Of a stretch of 64,000 nt of DNA, positions 18,495-27,445 are shown piece by piece. How positions within the stretch are numbered: position 1 is the stretch's first letter; each line of letters starts with the position of its first letter. Location of the stretch: contig JAEYTP010000079.1 of the NCBI GenBank assembly GCA_023433945.1, positions 1 to 64,000 of the forward strand. The letters are read 5' to 3'. The stretch comes from Bacillota bacterium (GTDB lineage Bacteria > Bacillota > Clostridia > Acetivibrionales > DSM-1351). Below the pieces are notes generated by a model. It was not told the origin of the DNA. It made no database searches and saw nothing but the letters and a program-made list of their open reading frames with translations. The position numbers and the translations under genes were made by a program.

Positions 18495-19161
18495 CGAATT
18501 TATACCCAATTCCTCTCACTGTCTGAATGTAATCCCCTTTTGACCCCAACTTAAGACGCAGCTTTTTGATATGAGTATCAACTGTTCTTTCATCTCCAAA
18601 ATAATCATAATTCCAAACTGAGTTTAATATTTTTTCGCGTGATAATGCAATCCCTTCATTATTGCAAAAGTATAATAAAAGTTCGTACTCTTTTGGTGTC
18701 AGTGCTACCTCTACGCCATCGGCAGTCACTACATGAGCGCTATCATCTATCTCCAGTCCATTAAAGCACCTTTTTTCTGTATTATCGTAATTATATCTCT
18801 TTAGCACAGCTTGAATTCTCGCAATTAAAATCATTGGGCTAAAGGGCTTTGTGATATACTCATCCGCTCCCATGCCGAAACCAAGTAACTCATCATTCTC
18901 AGTACATTTAGCAGTTAATAATATCACTGGGACCTTTGAGTGTTCTCGAATCTTTCTTAACACCTCCAACCCATCAATATAAGGCATCATAACATCCAAT
19001 ATAACTAATGATATTGTTTGCTCTTCCTTATAAAAACATTCAAGTGCAGCTTTGCCATCAGCAGCTTCTATTACGGTATAATTCTGCCTTTTTAAAAAAT
19101 CTTTCAAAAGACGTCTCATACGTTCTTCGTCATCAGCAATAAGTATTTTTACACCGCTCAT
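18475..19161 (-). CDS. OmpR/PhoB-family response regulator
   Basis: The 228-residue regulator has a receiver domain with phosphoacceptor Asp56 (VILDVMMP), acidic DDEE pocket and conserved KPFSP lysine loop. The winged-helix domain (about 130-225) contains LTPKEYELLLYF and the recognition helix ERTVDTHIKKLRLKLG. Its partner kinase follows with overlap; another kinase gene lies 73 bp upstream. A direct-repeat box in its own promoter, repeated before the DUF2680 gene, suggests autoregulation and at least one target. Confidence 0.92.
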   Translation of the reverse strand: MSGVKILIADDEERMRRLLKDFLKRQNYTVIEAADGKAALECFYKEEQTISLVILDVMMPYIDGLEVLRKIREHSKVPVILLTAKCTENDELLGFGMGADEYITKPFSPMILIARIQAVLKRYNYDNTEKRCFNGLEIDDSAHVVTADGVEVALTPKEYELLLYFCNNEGIALSREKILNSVWNYDYFGDERTVDTHIKKLRLKLGSKGDYIQTVRGIGYKFDVQKDA

Positions 19162-19209
19162 TCATCTCACCTACAACTCGATTATTAATATATTTTATTA
19201 TAAGTCTTA

Positions 19210-19228
19210 ATTGTGAAGAATGAGTGAA
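19210..19228 (-). promoter_or_regulatory. Candidate response-regulator box in its own promoter
   Basis: The minus-strand sequence TTCACTCATTCTTCACAAT has two TTCAC half-sites 11 bp apart, the spacing expected for an OmpR-family dimer. TATAAT follows ten bases after the second half-site. The same box occurs at 16906-16924. Confidence 0.6.
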
Positions 19229-19234
19229 CATTTT

Positions 19235-20605
19235 CTATGCAAATGTTTCAGCTTTAAATTCATCGTTGAGAGGAAGTGTAATAATAAATCTGCATCCAAC
19301 AATATAATCGGTATCAAGTTCTATCTTACCTTTATGCATTTCTACAAAAGCTTTAACCAAATGCAATCCAATCCCACTGCTATTAACATTCTCGCTACTT
19401 CCCTGTCTAGTAATAAATCTCTTGTATAGTTTTTGCTTTTGCTCATCCGACATACCCACACCTGTATCGGTGATAGTTATACATACTGCACTGTTTACTC
19501 GTTCAACACCAACTCTAATACAGTTCATACAATTAGAGTATTTAATAGAATTTGAAAGGAGGTTTAGAACTATACTTTCAATCTTTTGTCTGTCAAATAA
19601 CGAAATAATCTCCTTTTGCCCACATGTAAGCTCTATATTTTTTCCCATTGAAGATGCGTATAGATTTATATTCGCTACTACACTTTCTACTATTTCTACT
19701 ATATTGCACCTGGAAAGCTCCAATTCCAACAAACCACATTGTAACTTATCAATATCAATTACATGGTTTACAAGCTGAAGTATTCGAGAGCAGTTGCTTT
19801 TTATGCTATTAAAATACCTTTCATAATCTTTGCTATTAATATCCTGTGTGGTCCTGATTTTTGACTCAATAAGTTGAGCAGTGCTATAGATAACATTGAC
19901 TGGTGTTCTGAATTCATGTGAAATTGATGTATAATATTCGGTTTTGGCCTTGTCACTCAATTGCGATTCAAGGGCTACCTTCTCTGCCTCTACTAGCTTC
20001 AGCTCAAGCTGCTTCTTTTCACATTCTATTAAGACAAATGCAATAAGGAGTGCAAATATTGCACTCTGCACAAAGTACTCCATGACATCCCAAAAGTTTA
20101 TTTTGAGATGAAATACATTTGCCAATATAAACCATGCAACCTGAAATAGGGGGAGAAGAACTAGGGAATAGCTTAATAACCTTTCAAATCTATTAAGATA
20201 TCGCTTTCTTAAACCAATTATGCCATATAAGCAAAACAATAGCATAAACATTACCTTATTCATGAATAAGGTTAAGTCTAAATCCATAATGGAAAGCAAA
20301 AGATTAATAAATATTAGCGATACAAAATAAATACTAACTTTTGAAAAGATATTAAACTCTAGAACTTGATCTACGGCCATTAATGCTACATAAATACTGA
20401 GTGAAAAAAATATGTATGCCAAAATAAATAAAAAATCAAAATTAAAATAGGTATTTAATGTATACAAAGCAGAAGAAATGATTGAAAACACCATGCTTAT
20501 AGAGTAAATATTTATTGCTTTGTGCTTTATATCAAGACAAAGGAACATATATGTAATAGTACCTATTGAGTAAAATATCATTATAGCTAATCCACTACGC
20601 ATCAT
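19235..20605 (-). CDS. Membrane sensor histidine kinase
   Basis: The 456-residue kinase has six or seven N-terminal membrane helices (1-195), a coiled coil (ECEKKQLELKLVEAEKVALE), HisKA (EYYTSISHEFRTPVNVIYST) and an ATPase domain. The ATPase domain has N box SIVLNLLSNSIKYSN, G1 TDTGVGMSDEQ and G2 SSGIGLHLVKAF. It resembles the kinase at 12072-13982 but lacks the PAS domain. It precedes the response regulator gene by 73 bp, yet that regulator has its own promoter, so pairing is uncertain. Confidence 0.88.
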   Translation of the reverse strand: MMRSGLAIMIFYSIGTITYMFLCLDIKHKAINIYSISMVFSIISSALYTLNTYFNFDFLFILAYIFFSLSIYVALMAVDQVLEFNIFSKVSIYFVSLIFINLLLSIMDLDLTLFMNKVMFMLLFCLYGIIGLRKRYLNRFERLLSYSLVLLPLFQVAWFILANVFHLKINFWDVMEYFVQSAIFALLIAFVLIECEKKQLELKLVEAEKVALESQLSDKAKTEYYTSISHEFRTPVNVIYSTAQLIESKIRTTQDINSKDYERYFNSIKSNCSRILQLVNHVIDIDKLQCGLLELELSRCNIVEIVESVVANINLYASSMGKNIELTCGQKEIISLFDRQKIESIVLNLLSNSIKYSNCMNCIRVGVERVNSAVCITITDTGVGMSDEQKQKLYKRFITRQGSSENVNSSGIGLHLVKAFVEMHKGKIELDTDYIVGCRFIITLPLNDEFKAETFA

Positions 20606-20707
20606 TCACCTCTGTAATCTTAGATGATACCACATACCATTATATGTAATATTTTCAACTAATTTCAACAACAATACTATAATTCAGTATTATTTTGCTA
20701 TAAACAT

Positions 20708-20739
20708 TAAAAAAGTCACCATTGTTATATGATGACTTT
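20708..20739 (-). terminator. Terminator of the GH2 gene
   Basis: An approximately 10-bp stem (AAAGTCA with TGACTTT and flanking pairs) is followed on the minus strand by six T residues, just after the stop of the glycosidase gene. Confidence 0.78.
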
Positions 20740-20748
20740 ATGATACAA

Positions 20749-23133
20749 TTATTGTTTTATTATATCCAATTCTAGAAAATTGTTTCCATACTTTTGAGAC
20801 TCTACCGAAATAATTGCTGTTCCCGATTGTCCCTTTGATTTAACCCAGAAGGCATACACCCCACCCATCAGAGCTATGCATTTAGGTCCAATGATGTCAG
20901 CAGGACCATCAACCTTGATATTCATTGCGTCGCTCGCAAAAGGCAGTATATTGCCAAATTCGTCTTTTGCCTTTAGTACAACCCTAGTAACATCATAAGT
21001 ATCCTCTTCTGTAAGCAAGGTACTATCTGCTACCATCTCCAGGTGGGTATTGGAAACAGTACTTCTTGTTACCGTTTTTACCAAAGTATCCCCTATATAG
21101 CCTTCAAATCTGAAGGTTACTCTTTGTCCACCCCAATTACCTACATACTTGTTAAAGAGCCTTGTACAATCCTCATAAGTAAGATTGTACCATTTCATAA
21201 TCCTGCCCATCTGCAGCTTGAACCTAAGTGGTAGATTAAGGCCGTGTTTTGAAGCCGCACCCAAAATATCCTTAACGGTCTTGCAGTCTCTCTTACTAAA
21301 GCCTTCCTGCTTTTCAAGTAGGTCTCCAATAAAGTCATCTATTTTTATAGGTGCATAGGCCATATGTGGGAAGTTCTTTCTATCTGCATAAAACGTATTT
21401 ATATATTCATTATTCTTATATAACTTTATATAATCACAATTAGTAAATGCGTATACTATCCCAATTTCACCTGCGGGATGCTCTCCGATATCCATGGTTG
21501 AAGATATCTCAAGCACAGGCTCCCGCCTCTGCTGAGCCGCATACGTATACGCTGCCAGCTTGGGTATCCTGAACATATCACAAACTCCATGGTAGCAGAT
21601 TCGGTCGCCCGAGCCAAAATCCTTATGTGTATTATAATCGAATGCGCACCAACCTATTGCACCTGATATTCTATCGCTACCCATCATTTTATCTATAACT
21701 CTTGTGTGTCTGAGCGCATGCTCCAATCTCTTCTCTTCATTGTCATAGCATTTAGTAGGGAACATGTGCCCATTGTGCTCAGTAACCAAATACGGTGCCT
21801 CAATGCCCATTACCTGTAAAGGATGATCCAGTGCTTCATTGTCTCCCTTGTGTATAAAGTCATTATATGTGTAAACGTCCTCAAACAGATGGCTATTCTT
21901 GAAGTTTCTCACCCCGCCTGTCGGTCTGGTGCTATCCATCGTATGAGCAATCTGGTTTGTTACCCTGTAAAACTCATCGCAATCAGGGGATTCATTTATC
22001 CTCACCCCCCACATTACAATAGAAGGATGATTTCTATCACGCAAAATCATTTCCTTTACATTGTCACAGGCAATGTTTTTCCAATTAGAGTCTCCGATAT
22101 GCTGCCAGCCTGGTATTTCTTCAAACACCAACAGTCCTATTTCATCACACCTATCTAGGAAATGCCTTGACTGAGGATAGTGAGAAGTTCTTACAATATT
22201 TACTCCCAACTCATATTTGAGGATATCTGCATCCTTTACCTGAGCAGACTTCGGCATAGCATACCCTACATACGGATAACACTGATGCCTGTTTAGTCCT
22301 CTGAGTTTAATCTTTATACCATTAAGATAGAAGCCATCCTGCTTGAAGCATACCTCTCTAAATCCAAATCTCTGATTAATCTCATCTACAACCTCGCCAT
22401 TACATACCAATTGAACATTGAGAGTATATAGGTACGGACAATCAATATTCCATATCTGTACATTTTCTACAGAGCCACATATATCGAACTTTTGCCCCCC
22501 ATTCTTGTAGGTAAAAGCACTAACAACATTATTATCCTTACCAAGGATTTTAAAATTTGCAGTATAGTTATCTACATTGCAAAAAAGCTCTACGCCAACA
22601 TCCAATAGCTTTGCCTTTGCCCTTACATTGGATGTTTTGATAAACACATCCTTTATGTGTTCCTTGTTTCTGATATCCAGCCATACTTCCCTATATATCC
22701 CACCATAAGTGAGATAGTCGCAAACATTTCCAAAAGGAGGAATGTCATTTCTCTCTGTTGAGTCACACTCTACAGTAAATATATTCGACCCACCAAAGGT
22801 TACGTAGGATGAAATATCAACAATAAATGGGGTATATCCACCAAAATGTTGTGCAACATAATCTCCATTTATATACAGCCTTGCATAGGACGCAATTCCT
22901 TCAAACGTAAGAATGAGTACCTTATCATTGTATTCCTCTGGAATAAATATCTGTTTTTTGTAACAAGATACAAACTGATATTCCTTTTCATCAAAATAAT
23001 TATAATCAAGCACCTTGTTAGTATGCGGTAAATTTACTGTTTCAAAATCAGAAAAGTCAAAATTTTGGTCTATATAATCGCTTCTGAAGTCAGAACTATA
23101 TTTCCAATCAAAGTTTAGATTGATTTTTGGCAT
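20749..23133 (-). CDS. Glycoside hydrolase family 2 protein (beta-galactosidase-like)
   Basis: The 794-residue enzyme has a sugar-binding jelly-roll domain (about 10-160), an immunoglobulin-like domain (about 160-265), the TIM-barrel catalytic domain (about 265-560) and C-terminal beta domains. The predicted acid/base is Glu381 in WGVRINES and the nucleophile Glu452 in LVTEHNG. LRGLNRHQCYPYVG is the usual barrel entry motif. The ATG at 23133 follows AAAGGA; a longer in-frame start would run back into the preceding terminator region. No signal peptide, so it acts on imported oligosaccharides. Galactosidase, glucuronidase or mannosidase specificity cannot be decided by eye. Confidence 0.88.
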   Translation of the reverse strand: MPKINLNFDWKYSSDFRSDYIDQNFDFSDFETVNLPHTNKVLDYNYFDEKEYQFVSCYKKQIFIPEEYNDKVLILTFEGIASYARLYINGDYVAQHFGGYTPFIVDISSYVTFGGSNIFTVECDSTERNDIPPFGNVCDYLTYGGIYREVWLDIRNKEHIKDVFIKTSNVRAKAKLLDVGVELFCNVDNYTANFKILGKDNNVVSAFTYKNGGQKFDICGSVENVQIWNIDCPYLYTLNVQLVCNGEVVDEINQRFGFREVCFKQDGFYLNGIKIKLRGLNRHQCYPYVGYAMPKSAQVKDADILKYELGVNIVRTSHYPQSRHFLDRCDEIGLLVFEEIPGWQHIGDSNWKNIACDNVKEMILRDRNHPSIVMWGVRINESPDCDEFYRVTNQIAHTMDSTRPTGGVRNFKNSHLFEDVYTYNDFIHKGDNEALDHPLQVMGIEAPYLVTEHNGHMFPTKCYDNEEKRLEHALRHTRVIDKMMGSDRISGAIGWCAFDYNTHKDFGSGDRICYHGVCDMFRIPKLAAYTYAAQQRREPVLEISSTMDIGEHPAGEIGIVYAFTNCDYIKLYKNNEYINTFYADRKNFPHMAYAPIKIDDFIGDLLEKQEGFSKRDCKTVKDILGAASKHGLNLPLRFKLQMGRIMKWYNLTYEDCTRLFNKYVGNWGGQRVTFRFEGYIGDTLVKTVTRSTVSNTHLEMVADSTLLTEEDTYDVTRVVLKAKDEFGNILPFASDAMNIKVDGPADIIGPKCIALMGGVYAFWVKSKGQSGTAIISVESQKYGNNFLELDIIKQ

Positions 23134-23210
23134 ATTTAGAACCATCCTTTCGGGATATAGCAATAATAATGTTTTTTCATCATTCCCATTTATACATATT
23201 ATAATGTTAT

Positions 23211-23239
23211 AAAAAAAACAGGTCAACAATGTTAACCTG
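23211..23239 (-). terminator. Terminator of the aminotransferase-class-V gene
   Basis: A 9-bp stem (CAGGTTAAC pairing with GTTGACCTG) with a three-base loop is followed by eight T residues on the minus strand. Confidence 0.9.
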
Positions 23240-23292
23240 ATTATGTTGTACAATATTTACAATTAATGCTTGTGAACTATAAAATATGCTTA

Positions 23293-24675
23293 TCAAACTT
23301 GATTTCTTATATTGTATTGCGACCTAGATGAACCATATTTATTAATAAAATAATCTTTATTCTGACTAATGACTGCTAAGCAGTTAACAAATCTATCAAT
23401 TTCATTATAATTGTTATAAAGGCCAAAGCTCGCTCTGACCATACCTGGGAACGGTATATCTTCGTTCTTAAAGAAAATCTCCATATCCTTTTGGCTGTAG
23501 CCAAGCAGCCTCTCACAATAAGGATGAGAGCAGAAGAAACCGTTTCGCACTGCAATCCCAGCCTCATAAGAAAGTATGGCTGACATCAGGCTATGGTGAA
23601 CCCCCTCTAGGTTAAAAGGTATAACCCCTATTGTGTCTTGCTTGTCTGGGTAATTGTAAAGTGTTATCCCACCAATTCTTTTAATTTTATCATAGGCATA
23701 GTTCAAAAGTTTTTTTTCGTGAGCTAGAGCATTGTCCATACCTATTTTTTGTAGTTGCTTAACTGCTGATATCATTGCTACCACACCTAAAAGGTTTGGG
23801 GTACCCGCTTCATCCTTCATTGGTGGCGGCTCCCACTTTATTCTGTCATGAGTAACTAAACTTATAGCACTCCCACCCTGAGCATATGGCAACCCTGTAT
23901 CAAATGACGTCTTTGGCCCAATCAACACCCCCGCACCATAAGGAGCATACATTTTGTGGGCTGAAAAGGCAAGAAAGTCTATGTGTTCTTTACTTTCATA
24001 TGATTTCATATCAAGCTTCATATGTGGTATAAGCTGTGCACCGTCGACAAATATCTGTGTACCATATTGATGCGCTAGAATTGCTATTTTATAAATATCA
24101 TTTATGTAACCTGTTACATTAGAAACTCCTGTTACTGCTAGAAGCTTTAATCTTTCAGCATACTTATTAAGCTTACGCTCCAAATCATCCATGTCAAGTC
24201 TACCAAACTCATCAATATCAACATAATCGACATTGAATTTATCTCTCCAGGGCAAGTCATTTGCGGCATGTTCCATCCAAGTTGAAAGTATAACATCTCT
24301 TCCATTCTTCTGTTGACTTAATACATCCGCAAGTATGTTTATAGAATCTGTCGTGTTTTTTGAGTATATAACAATGTCGCTATCCTCATCTCCGTTTACA
24401 AACTGTGTTATTACCTTTCGTCCCTGCTCGTAAATATCAGTGGATAGCTGGGATTTGTACCCCTTACCACGATGGATAGATGAATACCAGGGTAAAAAAT
24501 CATTAATATCCCTTACAACACTTTTGAACGGTGGTGTTGTTGCTGCATTGTCAAAATTTACGGCAGTAGCATATCTTCCATTATCTAGCGGAACTGGCGT
24601 TTCAACTCCCATAACAAGGTTTCTGTATTTATTGATATTGGCTTGCTTGATATTATCCTCACTATAACTTTGCAT
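23293..24675 (-). CDS. Aminotransferase class V, cysteine desulfurase-like
   Basis: The 460-residue PLP enzyme has FDNAATTPPF near the N-terminus, His136 in WMEHAANDLPW, Asp211 in FVDGAQ and the PLP lysine Lys241 in AFSAHKMYAPYG. A Cys382 in VRNGFFCSHPYC sits where SufS-type desulfurases hold the catalytic cysteine. It is therefore probably a cysteine or selenocysteine lyase acting in sulfur mobilisation, although the isolated context (no sufU, iscU or nifU nearby) leaves the acceptor unknown. GAGGT precedes the ATG. Length is about 50 residues above SufS. Confidence 0.85.
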   Translation of the reverse strand: MQSYSEDNIKQANINKYRNLVMGVETPVPLDNGRYATAVNFDNAATTPPFKSVVRDINDFLPWYSSIHRGKGYKSQLSTDIYEQGRKVITQFVNGDEDSDIVIYSKNTTDSINILADVLSQQKNGRDVILSTWMEHAANDLPWRDKFNVDYVDIDEFGRLDMDDLERKLNKYAERLKLLAVTGVSNVTGYINDIYKIAILAHQYGTQIFVDGAQLIPHMKLDMKSYESKEHIDFLAFSAHKMYAPYGAGVLIGPKTSFDTGLPYAQGGSAISLVTHDRIKWEPPPMKDEAGTPNLLGVVAMISAVKQLQKIGMDNALAHEKKLLNYAYDKIKRIGGITLYNYPDKQDTIGVIPFNLEGVHHSLMSAILSYEAGIAVRNGFFCSHPYCERLLGYSQKDMEIFFKNEDIPFPGMVRASFGLYNNYNEIDRFVNCLAVISQNKDYFINKYGSSRSQYNIRNQV

Positions 24676-24753
24676 ATTCAGACCTCAATGTCATATTTCC
24701 ATATAAGCAGTATATTCAGAGTATAATTTTGTTGTGAGTAATCATATCCTCAT

Positions 24754-25128
24754 TTAGAATAGACTGACCATCCATTTGCCTAAAGCAGCAAATCCTAGAC
24801 ATAGTATTATACTCCCAAATATATTAACCGTAGCCATTACGTACTTACCCGTCTCAAATAAGCTAATGGTCTCATAGCTAAAGGTAGAAAAAGTGGTTAG
24901 CCCGCCTAGAATACCTGTAGTAAGAAATAGCCTTACCTCATTACTCATCCAGTTGTATGTGCTACTAATGGCCATGAATATACCAATTAGAAATGCTCCT
25001 ATAATATTGCATAATAATGTTCCATATGGAAAAGTGCTACTTATAAATCTCGATATTACAATTGTCATGAGATACCTAGAGGATGCCCCTATAAACCCTC
25101 CTATACCTACTAAAAAAACCTTCATCAT
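24754..25128 (-). CDS. crcB: Fluoride channel CrcB/Fluc
   Basis: The 124-residue, four-helix membrane protein matches the Fluc family: GGFIGASSRYLMT at the start, GTLLCNIIGAFLIG, and the GGLTTFSTFSYE filter motif. Dimers export fluoride. AAAGGA precedes the ATG pair. It is a single gene here; many Clostridia have two adjacent crcB genes, but only one is present. No fluoride riboswitch was recognised upstream. Confidence 0.92.
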   Translation of the reverse strand: MMKVFLVGIGGFIGASSRYLMTIVISRFISSTFPYGTLLCNIIGAFLIGIFMAISSTYNWMSNEVRLFLTTGILGGLTTFSTFSYETISLFETGKYVMATVNIFGSIILCLGFAALGKWMVSLF

Positions 25129-25245
25129 ACCATAGGTTTCCTTTCATATTATACTAACTGATTAAATATAATTTCTCTCTCAATATAATACTATCTTTCT
25201 TTACAAATGAATATATTTTAAGTGGGACATATATAAACCTTACTA

Positions 25246-25274
25246 TTTAATCAAGATTTAAATCATGGATTAAA
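25246..25274. promoter_or_regulatory. Inverted TTTAATC/GATTAAA half-sites before the DUF6512 gene
   Basis: TTTAATC (25246-25252) and GATTAAA (25268-25274) flank a GATTTAAATC palindrome. The same half-sites, three bases apart, form the perfect repeat upstream of the TetR gene (31522-31540). Confidence 0.4.
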
Positions 25275-25363
25275 TCCTTATTAAGGTATATGCATCTCGT
25301 TAGGGTCTATATTTTGATTTAATGTATATGTATCTTTATTGGATATGTGGGGTATAAAGCACT

Positions 25364-25918
25364 ATGGAATGCAACACTAAAATAAACTCTGAAAATTATG
25401 ATGCACTAAAGAAATATATCCTGGCTGGCATTCCTGTAATCTTTTTTGTTGGATCAATCTTTCACTTTTTGTATAAATGGAGTGGGAATTCTCCAATAAT
25501 CGCAATGATTTCACCAGTAAATGAGAGTCCGTGGGAACACCTCAAACTGGTTTTGTGGCCAACGATCCTATGGTGGCTAGTAGGCTACTATACAATAGGC
25601 AAAAAAACAAACAGCACACCACAGCTTTTTGCGGTATGCTGCCTTTGTTCTTTGTTGGTCAGTATGACAACCATTTTGGCATTCTATTATTCCTACACAG
25701 GTATATTGGGCATTGAATCGTTAATACTGGATATTTTAGGAATGCTGATAGGTATAATATTAGGGCAATTAATGGCACTTCATATAGTTAAATACTGCAA
25801 CCCTAGTAGCTATTGGTTATACATTTCGGTGTTTATCATTGCTGCAATAGTAATAATGTTTGCTGTCTTTACATTTTACCCTCCAAAGCTCCCTGTTTTT
25901 ATCCCACCAAACTTATAA
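25364..25918 (+). CDS. DUF6512 family membrane protein
   Basis: The 184-residue protein has about five membrane helices and carries HFLYKWSGNSPIIAMISPVN followed by ESPWEHLKLVLWPTILWW, a hallmark of this uncharacterised Clostridia membrane family (Asn-Glu-Ser-x-Trp-Glu-His). The function is unknown. GTGGGG lies upstream of the ATG. The 235-bp region before it holds inverted half-sites resembling the operator of the TetR gene at 30841-31494, so shared control is possible. It is monocistronic, convergent with the PfkB gene. Confidence 0.75.
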   Translation: MECNTKINSENYDALKKYILAGIPVIFFVGSIFHFLYKWSGNSPIIAMISPVNESPWEHLKLVLWPTILWWLVGYYTIGKKTNSTPQLFAVCCLCSLLVSMTTILAFYYSYTGILGIESLILDILGMLIGIILGQLMALHIVKYCNPSSYWLYISVFIIAAIVIMFAVFTFYPPKLPVFIPPNL

Positions 25919-25986
25919 TTATTTTGAGTCAAAGTTGTACAAAAATAAGGAAGGCACAGTTTTTTGCATCTCACGGAACGCTATAA

Positions 25987-26895
25987 TTATTTTCTGCTTC
26001 TTATAAGATTATTTATTTTCTCCAAAGTTGGCGGATTGAGTGCCAGGGGGAAATTACTACATACTATACCGGCGGTAGCAGCTGCGAAGCTGACTATCTC
26101 TTCATCGCTCATACTCTTAAAAACAGCGTAGACTGCTCCTGCCTTGAAGGAGTCTCCAGCCCCCAAGGTGCTTTCCACCTTCACTTCATAAGGCTTAAAG
26201 CTCTTTATTGGCTCACCCTTTCTTCCAAACATTATCTCTCTGCCGCCAAACGTAAATATTACAAGACCATTAGAAGCATCTGTATATCTTTTGTGAAGAG
26301 CTTTTACGTCTTCTCCCTTATAATTGTTCTGTATAAATTCATTAGATATAATATTGACTTCTGAATACTTATGTATAATACTTTCCGGTTTACAATCAAT
26401 TGTCACATACTTCTTACCTAAACCATTGCACAGAATGGCCACCTGCTCCGACTGTTCCATAAAGAACGGGTCCAAGCCCACAACGCTGCACTCCTCAATA
26501 TCCGACTTAAGAGGCTGACTCCATCTCTTGATCTCATCTGAAAAGTACGCCTGAAATGTTCCAAAACATGTTCTAGTGTGAGTATCAATAAGTATCATAT
26601 CCAGTACGCCTTCGAAGGTATCATCAAAATATAACCTGGATAAGTCAACACCATACCGCTCTCCAAGGAATTCTTTGAGTACAGGCATTGTTTTGGGCCC
26701 CTGATAATTACCTGCCAATCTGACACTGCAGCCAAGCGAGGATAATACCATTGAACCTGCTCCTGTCTCTCCTCCCGGCAGAATAAAGCTCTTCTTTATT
26801 TCGCCATAGGTATCCAATTCTGGAAAATCACCCTGTAGAAGATTCATAGTGGAAACCAGTATCATACCATACATATAGATATCTACATTTGACAA
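25987..26895 (-). CDS. PfkB family carbohydrate/nucleoside kinase
   Basis: The roughly 302-residue ribokinase-fold enzyme has an N-terminal GGETGAGSMVLSSLGCSVRL glycine-rich motif and the C-terminal signature STLGAGDSFKAGAVYAVF with the catalytic Asp. A TTG at 26895 is proposed as start because AGGAAG lies eight bases before it; the next upstream ATG has no such site. Substrate recognition residues cannot be read by eye; ribokinase, fructokinase or nucleoside kinase are possible. It is a single gene, with no sugar transporter adjacent. Confidence 0.85.
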   Translation of the reverse strand: MSNVDIYMYGMILVSTMNLLQGDFPELDTYGEIKKSFILPGGETGAGSMVLSSLGCSVRLAGNYQGPKTMPVLKEFLGERYGVDLSRLYFDDTFEGVLDMILIDTHTRTCFGTFQAYFSDEIKRWSQPLKSDIEECSVVGLDPFFMEQSEQVAILCNGLGKKYVTIDCKPESIIHKYSEVNIISNEFIQNNYKGEDVKALHKRYTDASNGLVIFTFGGREIMFGRKGEPIKSFKPYEVKVESTLGAGDSFKAGAVYAVFKSMSDEEIVSFAAATAGIVCSNFPLALNPPTLEKINNLIRSRK

Positions 26896-27081
26896 GTTAG
26901 TCACTTCCTTTTCATAATAATGATTATAGCTTACCATAATTATTTCAATAAAAACATCTATTTTGGAAGATTTTATAAAAATTTGTGAACGCGGGTTTCA
27001 TCAGTATTAATAATGTATTTAATAAATATTGTTAGGACAAAATATAACCATATTATTGATATTTCGGAGGTAACATAAATC

Positions 27082-27204
27082 ATGTCAGGAAAAATGCACG
27101 ATTATAATGAAAAGAAGATTCAGCCTAACAGGCCATTAGAAAAAGATGAGGCAGTCCCAGGTACAGGACATGACACGAAGAAACTCAAACAAAAAGGACA
27201 CTAA
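27082..27204 (+). CDS. Small hydrophilic protein of 40 residues
   Basis: GGAGG lies 12 bases before an ATG that opens a 40-codon frame (MSGKMHDYNEKK at the start, KKLKQKGH at the end). The product is rich in Lys, Asp, Glu, His, Gly and Pro and lacks hydrophobic segments. Its composition recalls minor acid-soluble spore proteins, but no family was recognised. It has its own 140-bp upstream region and no partner gene. The strong ribosome-binding site and clean frame support expression. Confidence 0.55.
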   Translation: MSGKMHDYNEKKIQPNRPLEKDEAVPGTGHDTKKLKQKGH

Positions 27205-27445
27205 AAGTAAAGTAGGAGGAATGGTGGAATCATACCAACAACCCGCATGTTAATCACTACCAAAATAGAATGCTGGATAGTATCAACAGCTAGTGCTGAG
27301 TATGACCAACACTCCTCCTCGCAAGAAAATTTACTTCGCAAATCCGTTCAGTGCTTATTTTTCTAGTGTATACATTCAATCTCAGCATTACCAACACTTC
27401 TGTAACACTCTAAAACTTTTAAACTGCTATATTCTAAAACAAGGC

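Noticed and set aside
25129..25363. Fluoride riboswitch for crcB
   Set aside because: The crcB leader side shows no GGCGATGG or CTGATG...CCTGACTAC-like elements.
27220..27300. Possible tiny gene after AGGAGG (MVESYQQPAC, or NHTNNPHVNHYQNRMLDSINS in another frame)
   Set aside because: The ATG frame stops after ten codons and the more protein-like frame has no start codon. A sequencing frameshift could change this, but nothing supports it.
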